DNA of 64,000 bases from Trichopria drosophilae (GCA_030407085.1 CM059583.1:43307001-43371000); one strand, 5' to 3'; positions 24,189 through 36,345 are shown, counted from the stretch's first letter. The notes: generated from the letters alone by a model not told the origin. A program made the numbers and translations.

Positions 24189-25714
24189 ATTTCTTGTATA
24201 TCGTACTTAAGTTAGGTCAAAATTACAGGGCAGAATTTTTAATTAGAACAAAAATTAAGATTTGATTATATAATTGAGGCTACCGATAATTGAACTTAAG
24301 TAATACATAATGTAAAATAGTCGAGCAATTTGAGTCGAGCTAATTTTTCATTAAATTGGTTAGGTTATTGTCAAAGCATATGCAACTGGACATAATAGAA
24401 AATGGTTCTATTTAATACAACGAATTACATTCCCGAGTTTGTTTATAAACATAAATCGATATCTTTGGTTGGTTTCAATCAGAAATTCTGTGTTTATTTC
24501 AGTAAAACCCCGGAAGACCTGTATAAGATTAATATTTACTTCTTCTAAAGTCATAAAACTCGAAATTTCTGACGAATCTAATAACTCGTGTTTAGCTTTA
24601 ATTTTTGTAATTTCGAAACATCTAAAAGAATTGTAATAATTACCCATATGTTTCATGTTTACCTAACATAATTTTCGATAAGTACACTCAAATCTTGTAA
24701 ATTATTGTAATATATAAGTGAGTTTTCTTTACTTTGTCAGATTACAAATTTATAAGAAAACATATATCGAAAGAAATTACGAATAATACTTGCAAAAAAT
24801 TAAGATAATTCGCCTCTACAAAGTTGTTATTTCAATTCACATTTTCAATAGTAGAAACAAATTTTACTCATACAAAGAATGACTAGGACTAAGTCAAATG
24901 TACGATATATAAAATATGATATTAAGCAATCAAACTTCATTATAAATTTGATGGATGAATCTCGAGAAGAAAGCATAATTGCGCGTAAAAAAGCAAACTA
25001 ATCTGATAGAAAGGTAGTGACATTTATCCGTCCTATTTTTATTAAAAAAAAAAGGTTCTTTTTTAAACAAAAACTTCTAGTGTATGATTTGATTATGTGC
25101 TGATTGGATGAAGAATTATGGATGATACGTTTTGAGCATAATATTTTATTATTTAATATGTTATTATTAAGTACCTAATTACGTTTCTTAAATTTTCATT
25201 TATTTATACTGGCTAAATCCGAGTCAGTGTAGCACACACCCGTCAGTTGAAATTAGTTTAGTTACAAATCATTATTTACAGAAAAAGTTTATAAAATATA
25301 TTTGGATTTACAAGAATATACAATTTTATTATGTAAAATTCGTAAATTACAAGCGAATACATTTGTACATTATGAATAGGAAATGCACGACATTGATTAT
25401 GCTGCAGATATTTATAGCATTCTTAAATTTAATGCAATGAATATCAGTAATATATATCTGAGTACACAACACGGGAAGTGCTGATTGTTATTTTTGTAGA
25501 TAATTGTTTATTGTACGACTGAACAATAAAAACATTTGAAAATTAAAGAAAGTATTTGAAATCATTTAATAGTTGTGAATATTGCAGGCATTTCATTTTT
25601 TCGGTTATATTAATAGGACTGTAATTGTGAAAACTATTCCTATAATTTAAAAAAATTACCTAGTGAGAACTCTGTTTTTAGTAGTTTTGTTAAGTACATT
25701 TGTTTAGACCGTCC
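24189..25714 (+). other. Region downstream of EcKinase
   Basis: No further exon is seen. The first canonical AATAAA I noticed downstream is at 25525-25530, which is far; a variant signal closer to the stop is possible. The rest is AT-rich and non-coding by eye. Confidence 0.4.
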
Positions 25715-26060
25715 GAAATTTAGTTAATCAAATCATGTCTTTACGGGTGACTTCGATGCTAATCTGTGTTCTATTGACTTCCATAGACAACATTTAAGCG
25801 AATTCATTGATTCGTTAAATTTGAGGCTCGTGCCATACCAGCCGGCACACAACACCGCCTATTCATCTTCGTGGCTGGACGTGTCGTAAATGAAGACGAG
25901 AAGATAATCTCAGCTGGTCAAGAAGACGTTCCCTTTTTTCTACACATGGCCTAATTTTTGTGGAATAGAATATCGTTGAAGCTGAATCAGCACCATATAA
26001 CATAATACGATGCTCTTTCACGAATTTTGACATCAGTAGATTCCGGATACTTATAATTAA
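25715..26060 (+). pseudogene. Relic of a non-LTR retrotransposon endonuclease
   Basis: Translated + strand fragments read TGDFDANL, FIDSLNLRLVPYQPAHNTAY, SSWLDV and TNFDISRF in more than one frame. These match the order of the apurinic-type endonuclease of CR1/Jockey-group elements (GDFNADL, then a hydrophobic strand, then a WLDLCIVDD-like motif). It holds stops and frameshifts, so it is dead. The reverse transcriptase of what may be the same copy resumes at 28930, with a Jockey-like copy and repeat A between. Confidence 0.6.
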
Positions 26061-26169
26061 CTTATAACGGATGTTGAAACATTAGATTAAAAAGTTTAAA
26101 TCTTCAGTTTACTCGTATCGGATGTTCTCGAGTCTAATACTCCGTTTCGATGTATAATACTAATTTTCG

Positions 26170-26345
26170 ATAAGCGCGAAGTTTGTCGCGCGAGCGAAGC
26201 GAAGGTAAGAATCACACTCGTCGGAGATTGATATTTCGCCCGTGTTCCATACGATATTTTTTAATACGACGAGAGTGGGGCTCGATAATTTCCGCCCGAA
26301 TATTTCACTGCAGGGTGCAAAATCGAGTTTTACTCCCGGAGTGTT
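26170..26345 (-). repeat. Dispersed repeat A, copy 2 (inverted)
   Basis: The reverse complement starts ACTCCGGGAGTAAAACTCGA and continues through TTTTGCACCCTGCAGTGAAA and CGACGAGTGTGATT, matching 3474-3640. It abuts the truncated 3' end of the Jockey-like copy at about 26390. Confidence 0.6.
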
Positions 26346-26392
26346 AAAAAAGACTTTACTGTCACACGCAGCTGTTAAACATGAGGAATGTC

Positions 26393-27478
26393 GTCAATAC
26401 CAAAATATCCAAGGCTTGATGATTGTTTTATATAATAGTATTTTGTTTTCAATTGTGAGTTTGGACTTACGTCCCATAAACCAATACATTTTTTGTAGTC
26501 TTAGCCCTAATTGTTTCCTCTTCGTCCAAATGTGTGTTCTCCAGGTCAAGCGACGATCCAGATGAATTCCTAGATATTTGACGTAATTTCTTTGAGGCAA
26601 TGCTTTGTTATTTAAGGTTACCGGTGGACAGGTCTCTTTTCTTATTGTGAATGTGACTTGCGTAGATTTTGATTCATTCACTTTTATCCTCCATGTTTTG
26701 AGCCAGGGTTGTAGGTTATTTAGACCTTTTTGCAATCTTTCCGATGCGATGGCTGGGTTTCTATGAGATGCCAGTATAGCTGTGTCATCTGAAAACGTTG
26801 CTGTAGTACAGTTAATCATTGTTGGGAAGTCTGCTGTGAATAAGAGGTATAGCATAAGCCCAAGTGCACTACCTTGTGGTACTCCAGAGTTTATCGGGTA
26901 CAATTCGGTAAGCGTCCCATTTATTTTTACCAGAAAATATCTATCGCTTAAATACTATTTTAGCAGTTCATAATAATTATGTGGAAGAAATTTTTTAATC
27001 TTATAAAGCAGTCCAGTGTGCCACACTTTATCGAACGCTTGAGTTACATCTAAAAAAGCTGCTGAACAGTATTCTTTATCTTCTATGCAACAGTTTATTT
27101 CTCTCACCAATCTGTGCACCTGTTCGATTGTACCACGTTTTTCCCTGAATCCGAATTGATGTTTGGGAAATAAGTTTGTCTCTTGTAAGAAGGGTCTGAG
27201 TCTTGTTATTAGTGCTTTTTCAAAAACTTTCGATAATATTGGAAGTAAGCTAATTGGTCGATAGGATGTTACTTCTGTTAACTCTTTACCTGGTTTAGGT
27301 AGGAGAATTATTTGTGCTACTTTCCATAACCGTGGTATGTATCTTAGTCTGAGCATTGCATTAAAAAGAATTGTTATTATTCTCAGAGCTTTTATTGGTA
27401 ATTCTTGTAATACTTTACCATTTATTAAGTCGAAGCCTGATGACTTTTTCGGATTGATATATTTTTGTATTACCTGTG
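26393..27478 (-). pseudogene. Jockey-like ORF2: reverse transcriptase
   Basis: Visible motifs in order: KVAQIILLPKPGK and SYRPISLLPILSKVFEK (RT1-2), HQFGFREKRGTIEQVHR (RT2a), AAFLDVTQAFDKVWH (motif A, catalytic D), a stop at 26955, GVPQGSALGLMLY (motif B), TFSDDTAIL (motif C, both aspartates kept, first residue F-S rather than F-A), and KYLGIHLDRRLTWRTHI (motif E/thumb). It ends abruptly at PWIFWY before the usual C-terminal segment. Confidence 0.85.
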
Positions 27479-28772
27479 TTATTCATTGACTGTAAATTTC
27501 TTGATTGGAGGACTCCTTTGTAACGGAGCTTTTAGAAATCGTTCGATTTTATCTTCTTCTTTTTTACTTATTTCTGAGGGATAAGGTACAATTACTTCAG
27601 CTAGATGCTCACCAAAAGCTTTAGCTTTATCGACATCGCTTTTTGTCCAATTTCCATCCGATGTTCGAATCGGGGGTATTGCCTGTTGTTGTTTGCTTAT
27701 TTTCCTCGTAGCTTTCCATAAGGAGTAGTCTGTGGCTTCAGTGGCGGTGAGGCTTTCCAGGTATTTTTGTAGTGCTATGTTTTTTTCATTGAATAATAGT
27801 TTTTTTAATTCCTTTGTTGCCTTGTTAAGTCTGTTTTTGAACATCGTGGAACGTGTATTCTGCCATTGTTTCCTGATTTTCCTTTTTTGTCGTATTTTTT
27901 CCATAATATTTATTCCGTGATTTTGCCTATTTGGACAAGTCGTTGGTTCCGGAGTAGATTCCCAAGCAGCTTTTTGTTCTTCCAATTCATCTACGGTTCT
28001 AAGAGATATTTGGCAATTAAGGTCTTTATTTATTATATCTCTGAATAGGTTCCAATTTGTTCTACGGTTGCCGAGAGTTGGCGTCTCTTCTTTATTTATC
28101 ACTGCAGTAGATATTGTTGCTATTATTGGGGAATGGTCCGATGATAGATCAGTGCATGACTCTATTTTAAGATAATTGTAGGCTATACCTTTTACCACAC
28201 AGAAATCGATACAGTCAGGAGTTTTTCTACGATCTGTTGGCCAATATGTAGGTTGGCCAGTTGAGAGCTGTTGAAGATTGTTTTTTTTGCATGGCTTGAT
28301 ACAATTGTTTCCCTTTAGGGTTTGGTGTTCTCAATCTTGAGCCCCAGTAAGGGTGTTTGGCATTATAATCGGCCAAGAATCTATTGCCCAGAGTTTTAAA
28401 GAATATTTCAAAATGCTCTTGTTTGATTGCGTGCTTAGGAGGACAATAGATTGCTGATATCGTAATTGGTCCAACCCAGTCTTCCACTTCTATGCTGGTT
28501 GCTTGTAAATAATCTTTAGAGTATTTAGTTAGTTCATGATGTTTAATTTTACTTTTGATGATGACAGCTATACCGCCATGGGCAGTTCTATCTGGATGTT
28601 GTGTGGTATAAGTCGTATAATTTGCAATTTTCAGATAACTGCGATTTGTAAAATGTGACTCTGATATTAACATAATATCAATGTTTTTTTCTTGGAAAAA
28701 CATTTTGAGCTCTTGCACATGCTGACTCAAACCGTTAGCATTCCATATGCTGATTTTTAGTTGCCTAGCCAT
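27357..28772 (-). pseudogene. Jockey-like ORF2: endonuclease and linker
   Basis: Starting at the ATG at 28772: ISIWNANGL is the first endonuclease motif (N10 region), ISESHF the catalytic-glutamate motif, then GGIAVIIK, AIYCPPKH, and a GDFNAKH-type motif degraded to LADYNAKHPYWGS, so the first aspartate position has changed. A one-base shift near 28260 separates this from QPTYWPTDRRKTPDCIDF and the SSDHSP motif that holds the catalytic histidine. The following ~240 residues are the charged linker. A stop at 27479 splits it from the reverse transcriptase. Confidence 0.8.
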
Positions 28773-28905
28773 TATGACCTTTTTGCTAACATGGACGTTA
28801 GAAGATTGAACATGGAGTCCATCCTTGTTAATAACTGCATCATCATTTCTTCCAACTTATTTGTATTCTGGTTAGATGTTATTAATTCTTGAGAATTTAA
28901 CTAAT
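28772..28905 (-). pseudogene. Jockey-like ORF1 (gag-like), C-terminal end
   Basis: About 44 codons remain, including SQELITSNQNTNKLEEMM and LLTRMDSMFNLLTSM, a heptad-like C-terminal helix as seen in Jockey ORF1 proteins. Its TAA stop overlaps the ORF2 ATG as TAATG (28774-28770), an arrangement that suits termination-reinitiation. An in-frame stop near 28911 and the lack of upstream similarity mark the 5' truncation. Confidence 0.55.
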
Positions 28906-28919
28906 TAAATAACAAACAA

Positions 28920-30203
28920 ATCTATCCAACATGACCGTAACCAAGAAAAACTAAATCAATACTTCTTGCATAGCATTGACTCACACGAGATGAAGTTATG
29001 TTCCCATTTTGCAATTCGACGTCAAATGCATCTGGCATAAATAGTCTTACAGTTGACATCTTGAAAAAATCGTTCGCATCATCGAGCTGCTGATGAGAGA
29101 AAAGTAACACTGATAGTTTTCTTTGACTTCTCTAAGGCTTTCAGAACAGTTTTTCATATAAAATAATTAACCAAAGTTAGACGACTCGGCTTTTCTGTGT
29201 CCTCATTAAACTGGATTCGATCGCATCTCTCCGAAAGTTCCCAAGCAATTCTTGATGACCGAGGAATCAGATCTTCATTTTTTGTAAATAGTGGGGCTCC
29301 ACAGAGTTAGGTCCTAGGTCCTATACTTTTTTTTGCATATAATTGGTTCCCGGTACTTTCACCGGTACACTTTTCTGCAAATGATGAACTAAAAAAAATA
29401 ATCGTAAGGTGGCCCGAAGATTTTGGCTTCGTTCTTAACAACAACAAGACTAAAGCTATCATATTAGGAACTTCCAAACAAATCAAGAAGTTGGACTTTA
29501 AAAGTCTTGGGAAAATTAGTGTCCAAGATACTAATATTCATTTCACTGACCAAGTATTATACCTAAGCAAGAAGATAAAATCTGATCTGTCATGAGCTGC
29601 AAAATGAATAGGAAAGTCTACAACACACTGCATCAGCTGAAACTTGCTAGGCGCATCCTTCCACAGCAAACTTGAATCCAGCTAATTACCGCGTTTGCTT
29701 TTGCTGACCTTGTCATGACAGGTATCACGAACGAGTAGGAACTCTTACTACAAAAAGCTCTAAACTCCTCTGCCCATTTTACCTCTGGTACATACCAGGA
29801 AGAGATATCACATCTCCCTTCTATTGCAAAAATTAAATTCGCTAACTCTTATAAAATGCAGTTAATATTTTCTGTGTTCATTATACTTTACGATCATTAA
29901 AAGACGTCATCCTGACTACGTGTCCAATGTGTTAACTTTTCGTGAACAAACAAAAATGTGACCCCTTAAATATGGTGGTACCTAGGTGTTAAATGATTTG
30001 ATGAAATACATTGACACCTTTATACAGTGTTCATAACCATAAATTGTAGTTTTATCTTTCCTATTATTTTTTTATTGATTTGCCTATAATAACAAACTGT
30101 TTCTGTTTTTTCTGCTCAAAACGAACATTGCAAACTTCTCCGCGCTTAAAGGAAACTTATGTTTCCACAGCGCTTAATAAATATTATTATTATTTTTATT
30201 ATT
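28920..30203 (+). pseudogene. Relic of a + strand CR1/Jockey-group reverse transcriptase
   Basis: Fragments in shifting frames include ERKVTLIVFFDFSKAFRTV (motif A), a degraded GVPQG-type motif seen as SGAPQS followed by VLGPILFF, NNNKTKAIILGTSKQ and QVLYLSKKIKSDLS (thumb). The copy ends near 30180-30203 in CGCTTAATAAATATTATTAT, a typical LINE tail of short repeats. It contains many stops and is dead. The family matches the relics at 32875-33575 and 62390-63760. Confidence 0.7.
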
Positions 30204-32016
30204 CATACTAATCCAACTATCGTTTAGTCATCTGAACTATGTACAACAATAAAAACAAATTACTTAGTCCCCACGAAGTAATTCATCATTCAGTTTAATT
30301 TGTTAACAATAAGTAATTTTCCCAGTGTAAGATTTAAGAGGTAAATATTTTTTTGTTTAAAAAAAAACATTCCGTATCATAAACTCCGCAGAACTCTCTT
30401 GCATTTTTAGATTTTAATTTTGTATATCTGCTTTAATCTATTTTGTTTAAGTTTAATCAATTATGCATAATAGTTTGTTCTGTAATATGTGGGTGTTCGA
30501 AAACTGCGTAGCAATATTTAGGATTTGGTTTTTGTTTAAGAATTTTAGCAAAGGTATGGTACCAAAACTGAATGTGAGGCATAGAATTTGAATAAATTGA
30601 AAAAATATTTAATGCATTCGACTAATGAACTGTATTCATCAGGCGAATATTGCATTGAATGCAAACAAGTTTTTAATAGACATTTTATTCAATAAGGATT
30701 ACCAATATTTGTTTTCAATGCAAGGCCGCAGATAAACCGAATGCATTCATGGAGCATCCAATTGACTTCCACACCGATGCCAAAGTTGCACAGTCTATTG
30801 TAGTAATTATTCACAACAAATTTTTGGACATTCTCCAATGCGTTTCTTTAGAAAATGTTCTTTAAAAAAAGGAACCTCGAAAACATGAGATGTTTAACTA
30901 TTTGCAAAAGTAAATATTATTTTTATGAATTCAGCGATTAATGAAATCCAAGGTAAAAAAAGTAATTAACTCGGGCCGATAAGAGACGATAAGTGTATCA
31001 AAAGCCGTACAGGAGACCAATTCATTTGTTTTCGTTACCGGCGCATCTCGAACGGGATTTTTCTCTCAGATTTCTCTAAATGAAGTGGCACGAGAACTGC
31101 GACATTAGACGTCTGACTTTTGAAATTGATGCAAACATGTTTGTGTTATGATGAGGCGAAGGTTCATTAAAAACCTAACAAGCCGGTAGTGGGACCTTTA
31201 GGGGGATTTATAAGTCTGTTACTTTTGTAAGAATTCGTTCTATGAATCTTAGAGAAAAATAATATTTTAACATTATACAAGTTTTTATAAAAACTCTCTA
31301 CGCAAAAAAATCTGAATATGAAATCGAGATATCGCTATCCACCTGAAAACTGTTTATAATTGATATTTAAAATCTGACACTACATTCATGGTAAGTGTCG
31401 TCAAAAACGTTCAAGTAACATGTTTCCAAACCGTCCGAGCAATGGTTAATTATCTAAGGAAGGTATCTGTTGGCGTGCATTGCAGATATGATTCGGTTGT
31501 TAGGGAAGTAGTAGATCATGGCATGTATAATTATTTTACACCTATAATCTGAACAAAATTACGACTTATACCCTACGAAAGTGGTACAGCAAAAAAGAGA
31601 ACTCAACTTTTCGGTGAACTCGTGACCATCACTAGGCGGAACAACTTAAGTGTTGACTATTTATGTTCAATTATTCTTAGTTTATTAACGAAAAACGATC
31701 TTTCAAATTTAACTTACTTATACAGACAAATTTTAATACATTCATATCTATATTTGTTTATGCAAAAAATGTCAGGAAGAAAGCACAACCCATGCAAAAA
31801 TGAGTTATATGCAATTGTATATAAATATTGTTTTAAAAAAGTATTTTAATATAAAAGAATTACTAATGTTTAATATTGCTCATTTAAATCATATTACTAT
31901 ATACAATATTTTTGGATACACAACATATGTATATATAATCTTAGACAATCAACTACTATACTATAGAGACAAAGTGCATGTATACTTGTATACAACCCTA
32001 ATAATTGTATATGAAT
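30204..32016. other. No gene seen
   Basis: AT-rich DNA with no recognised exon or element. Note the degenerate string CCTGATGAATACAG on the - strand near 30640, discussed among the rejected items. Confidence 0.4.
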
Positions 32017-32149
32017 TACACGGAAAGAAATGTACGGAGGGTACAGCCAGAAATATAGTTACTCCAGCCATAATATGGTAAATCCAGCCATATTTTTTCC
32101 AGAAGTAACCATATTTCTGGCTGTATCCTCTGAAGATTTTTTCCGTGTA
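32017..32149. mobile_element. 133 bp hairpin MITE with TA duplication
   Basis: The ends are TACACGGAAAGAAAT and the inverted ATTTTTTCCGTGTA, and the pairing continues inward through ACAGCCAGAAATATAGTTAC, giving a stem of about 50 bp around a short loop. TA flanks both ends. The terminal string CACGGA resembles the 1 kb element at 2400-3444, so they may share a transposase. The transcript would fold into a long pre-miRNA-like hairpin. Confidence 0.65.
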
Positions 32150-32279
32150 TATTTAGAATTATATACATAATTTCTATAGAATTGTATATAATTTGTATAA
32201 AACTGTATATAAATCATTTTTACCCTGGAATAGATATCTCTACATCAAACACACAAATTAGTTATTTACATCCCGAGAA

Positions 32280-32740
32280 CACTGTGCAAGAGGGACTTTG
32301 GCTGGATATTCAATGTATGGCCGTGAGGGCGGAAATTATATGCCTGAGATTGAAACACAATTTTTTAAAGCAGCAGGCATTTGGTGCATGTAGCAAGAAG
32401 ACTTTTTTGTCACACCTGCACAAAACTGCCACTTTTCCGTGTAGGCTAAGCGAACGAAAAGTGAGCCATTCCAGAGACAATGCAACTGCGCATGCGCACG
32501 GGTGTTTTTCAATTTTTACAGCCCGCGGTTCTCATTACCGCCCGCTGCTCGTTACAGCCGGCCAGTAAGGTGGCATTTTTGTCGACAGCTGTGACAAAAA
32601 GTATCCTGCGTACCACGGGCGGAAATGCATTACACGCTCGGGCGATGCTGAATCCCTCGTCTACGGCATGACTCGGCTTGCCTTCGGCTCGAGCTGCAGT
32701 ATCACCCGCGCCGTAATACATGCCTTTCCGCCCTAGATAC
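32280..32740. repeat. GC-richer island with GGGCGGAAA repeats
   Basis: This island stands out from its AT-rich surroundings. GGGCGGAAATGCATTACACG (about 32618) is matched inverted by CGTAATACATGCCTTTCCGC (about 32712-32732), and GGGCGGAAATTATATG occurs again at about 32330. The open frames here have no recognisable protein similarity. I read it as a small foldback or composite repeat rather than a gene, with low certainty. Confidence 0.35.
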
Positions 32741-32874
32741 ACAATATACTATTGCAACTCGATTTGCAAAGCTGAAACCGTATTTTATACCTACTGCATA
32801 AAAAAGATTTTATTCGAATATACCCGGCTTCATACTAATTTACGGAGTACTAAGAAATTTCCTGTTTCAATAAA

Positions 32875-33575
32875 CATATGTAAACGCCTGGGAGATCTGC
32901 AACCGGAGATACATAACTGTTCTTTAAATCAAATATATTTAATAAGACACAGACTGCTCTTTTAAATGTTCTTGATGACGTTCGGAAAGGCATTGATAAA
33001 CAAATGGTACCAATCCTAGTTCTTTTAGATGGTCGCAAAGCTATGGTACGTTTCGTCATGGTAAACTACTGCAGACATATTCAATAATAATCAGTCATGG
33101 CACTGAAGTGATTTTCTAGCTGTCTTTTTGCGAGCATGCAATCTGTATTGAACGAAGATGTACCTTTCTGATTGGTTGCTAATTGGTAGTGGTGTTCTCC
33201 AGGGATCAGTTTTGAAGTCTTTACATTTCTCAGTTTTTAATGATTTAGGACAAGTGTTTAAACATACAAAATGTATATTATTTGCAAATTAGATAAATGA
33301 ACATATTTACCTTTGACGCCCAATGTTTGAACCTTTACTGGGTTTGATCAATATTGCTAAAAATTGCCAAACCAATTCTTATTAGCCAAAAAGCACTGGC
33401 TTATCACTGAATTTTTTTTGAAATCATATTACACTCGGTAATCTTTCTAACATTAGTAAAATTAACATATAGCGTTACTAATAATTATTCGCATATTGTG
33501 GGTCAGACAATTCCATTTCTAAAATCATTAAAAAATCTTGATGTTTGGCCCTATCATCATTACACTGATTCACTC
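32875..33575 (+). pseudogene. Second relic of the + strand CR1/Jockey-group reverse transcriptase
   Basis: Frames contain TQTALLNVLDDVRKGIDKQM, VPILVLLDGRKAM (degraded motif A), SGVLQGSVLKSLHFSVFNDL (motif B, PQG changed to LQG), KHTKCILFAN (motif C lost, aspartates replaced), a RPMFEPLLGLI segment, and QTIPFLKSLKNLDVW. Stops and frameshifts are frequent. Motif order and wording match the copies near 29 kb and 62 kb, so all three derive from one family. Confidence 0.65.
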
Positions 33576-34009
33576 CACATTTCTAAAAAACACAACCCCA
33601 CAAAAAAATGTTTTTTGTCCAGCGAAATAGACTAGTAATTTCTTACGTATTTTGGATCGCTGAATTCGAATCCAGAGTCATAATTTACAAGTTAGTTCGT
33701 TTTTTCTTCATAACCTAATAAAACTTACTTTTTCAGTACATTTTGTTAGATACTGAAACGACGTGAGCTAATTTCGAAATTGTGACCATGGTTACGATTT
33801 AGAAATTGAATTTGAAACTAGATGCCTTCGACCCGGATGCCTACAATTTTGGCTAAATTCGTATTGCAGTTCCCTGACGAAAGGCTGATGCTTCTGGGAA
33901 TATTCCCATTTTAACACTGCCAAGAAAGAACGCGGCAGAGGGTAGTTCTAGCATCGTTAGGTTCGAGTAGTTTCTATACATATACTGTAACAATATCTTG
34001 TTCCTTAAA

Positions 34010-34469
34010 TAGAGTGAATATGCCAATGAATGGACGGTTAAGCATTTTTTACACTTTGATCCATTGTAACTTCTGAATTCTTTTATGAAAATTTAATTAT
34101 GATACCACCATTAGAATCCTTAGACTCTGCTCTTTATGACCGTGTAGTTCAACCTTTGATTTTATTTAATTAGTAACCTCGTCTTCATACGTTTGTAAAA
34201 AAATCCGCTAAACCCCAATGAATAGACGGGTTAAATCAAATGGGACGTTTTCAGTACCAGTTTTGGATGGCTTTAAAACTTTGCTTTGATTTTACAAAAT
34301 AATAAACACTGGAAGATCAATAGTACTGTAAATATTGTTTTGAATGTTCAAAGAACATAAACATATGTATTTTGTTGCATGTTGTGCATCATACATTCAT
34401 AAGAAATAGAAATATGTAGAAAATCGTCCATTCGTTGGTAGTCGTCCATTCATTGGCATGTTCACCCTA
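34010..34469. mobile_element. 460 bp MITE, TA-flanked
   Basis: The left end reads TAGAGTGAATATGCCAATGA and the right end, inverted, reads TAGGGTGAACATGCCAATGA; the match continues through ATGGAC. TA lies at both borders, consistent with a mariner-type duplication. The interior repeats CCATTCGTTGG and CCATTCATTGG motifs and encodes no transposase. Confidence 0.65.
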
Positions 34470-34859
34470 TATTAAAATTGAAAATGAGCATTTTCAAAAC
34501 TTCGACCCCGACGGTAGGTCAGCCGCAGCACTGATAAATGAGTACGTCTTGTTCACACTGATGCTTAAAAAAACGCGGTTTAGTCGAGTTTTTGACAGGT
34601 CGGGTTGCAGGAAATAAATTTTGTTATATGTGGGATACTTCGGTTTTCGTTCATGCGATCCAGTACATTAATACGTTTTTCTTCACGCCCTGGACGCGAA
34701 AGGTTTTGGCTCGATTGGTTATTTATAACTGAAAAACTTCCGAAATTGACAAGCTAGTTGCGTTTCGTCCTAGTTGCCCTATTCTATAAACCGTTATTTA
34801 CAATAACGTCAACAGTATGCTCGTTAATAACAATATCCTGAACCACGATCAGTTGAAGT

Positions 34860-35570
34860 TGTTGCTACCGGCGAAGCCCCGAACCCCCCTCCCCGCTACC
34901 ACCTCCCCATGGCTACCCGACGCCCGACACCAACATTACAGTGAATATTTTTTTTTTCCCCCCCCCCCCCCCCGATACCCGCCTCACTCCCCTGCTTCCT
35001 CTGTGTCTCTGTTTTTCATGTAATGTATATAATATACATACATATGCATTGTATATGTGTATATACAATTTATGTTAATTTCATGTTAATTTGCTTTTTA
35101 CGGCCTTATCGTTGATTTTACGAAGAAATGAATAAAACCTTTTTTGTAGAGAATTCGATGTTCTATATTTTTTGTTGGAAATATTTTTTTGTATGATTTG
35201 TATTTTTTGTTAAAAATGGAAAAAACGTGTTTTTTGAGCGTTTTTTTGTTAAACCTTCCCATAATCTAGTATGCATTGTCTCCAAAAACTAATCAGATCT
35301 AAGTTTGCCCAAGAGAAACCCAAATCCGTTTGTACTTTTTAAATTCGTCCTGCAGTCGCGAGATATCGCGTATACAAAATTTTGCCCACGGACGGACGGA
35401 CGGACGTACAACCTAACGGTCACCAATTTTTTTATTGTTGCTTTGGGTTCCTTAAGGTCTGAAACGTCGACATTTGATGAAAAACTATAGGGTAATTTTT
35501 TGGCGGGAACTGACCAAATTCAATACTTCGCCAGACCTATGGTCTGGGTCGAAGTAAAATCTATTCAATT
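34860..35570. repeat. Composite repeat with poly-C tract, GGAC repeats and repeat C copy 2
   Basis: The block holds a C-rich segment, T(10)C(16) at about 34948-34973, a (GGAC)3-4 run at about 35390-35405, and repeat C at 35457-35511 (GTCTGAAACGTCGACATTTG). TTTTTTGTAGAGAATTCGAT at about 35137 resembles a motif in the hairpin at 18231-18889. I cannot define its ends. No protein frame is recognisable. Confidence 0.4.
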
Positions 35571-36189
35571 AGTTTGTAAATTACTTGAAATATTTAAGTT
35601 TTTATATTAATAAAATCAATATAAAAACTTCAAGCCTGGGACGATGCCCTTAAGAAAGACGAAAACAACTTTAAAAAGTAGTTTGCAGAACGTAATATGA
35701 GACCATTATGAAATATTTTGTAGATTGTTAATTTCGCATTTTCACAATAGTTCCAGTTTTAAGCACTAGAGGCATGTTTTCTCTTGTTTTCTTTTAATTT
35801 CAAGCCCAATAGTTATCGAATTTAAAATTTTACATTATGAAGGTCATAAAGTAAGTTCGCGAACTGAGATCCCAGATACCTCTGGTTCTTTATGTATTTA
35901 TCTTTACACTGAAATAATTATTTACATATGACCGATATATAACAAGAATTTTCATCACATTCATTGTTAATCAATGATAGTTGAAATTGTAGATAATTTT
36001 ATGCAGGTTTTATCTTGCGAGTCTAAAAGAATAATTACATACAATGTTAAGTGTTGCTTCTTAAATTCTATCTAAAAAATTATGGTTATGTCTGAAATTG
36101 TTGTTGTAATCTGTTACGATTAATTATTAAACTGTCTTTGTAATATAATACCTCATTCGCCGGATTAATGAAATTGGTAGTTAGTCTTG

Positions 36190-36345
36190 TTTAATTGTTT
36201 AAGTGAAGTTACTTCCTATTTTGTAATATTATTATTGCGATTATTGTTAGATATTATTGTAAATCTAAGATGTACGATTTTCATGGTTGGCTAAAGGGAA
36301 TACCTATATCCCGTGCAATTAATAAAGAAACTAACTAACTAAATT
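36190..36345 (+). repeat. Possible LINE 3' tail
   Basis: The stretch ends in AATTAATAAAGAAACTAACTAACTAA, written here as an AATAAA-like signal followed by an (AACT)n repeat, typical of 3' ends of insect non-LTR elements. No coding part was recognised upstream. Confidence 0.3.

Larger units (their letters stand above)
26393..28905 (-). mobile_element. Jockey-like non-LTR retrotransposon, truncated at both ends
   Basis: On the - strand, in order: the last ~45 codons of ORF1 (28905-28772), then ORF2 with endonuclease, linker and reverse transcriptase. The copy lacks the start of ORF1, and its 3' end stops within the reverse-transcriptase C-terminal region next to repeat A. A missing 3' end is unusual, because reverse transcription normally loses the 5' end; later deletion or a second insertion is likely. 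It has at least one frameshift (about 28260) and two stops (27479, 26955), so it is inactive. It sits inside an older + strand retrotransposon. Confidence 0.85.

Noticed and set aside
26242..26973. + strand open frames in the Jockey-like copy
   Set aside because: Antisense shadows of the reverse transcriptase.
30600..30660. CCTGATGAATACAG … CGAAT on the - strand as another hammerhead
   Set aside because: CTGATGA is followed by CGAAT at a plausible distance, but no stem II can be drawn, GAAA is absent and no cleavage triplet fits.
32182..32742. Three overlapping open frames in the GC-richer island
   Set aside because: They are frames opened by local GC content and inverted repeats; none has domain-like content.
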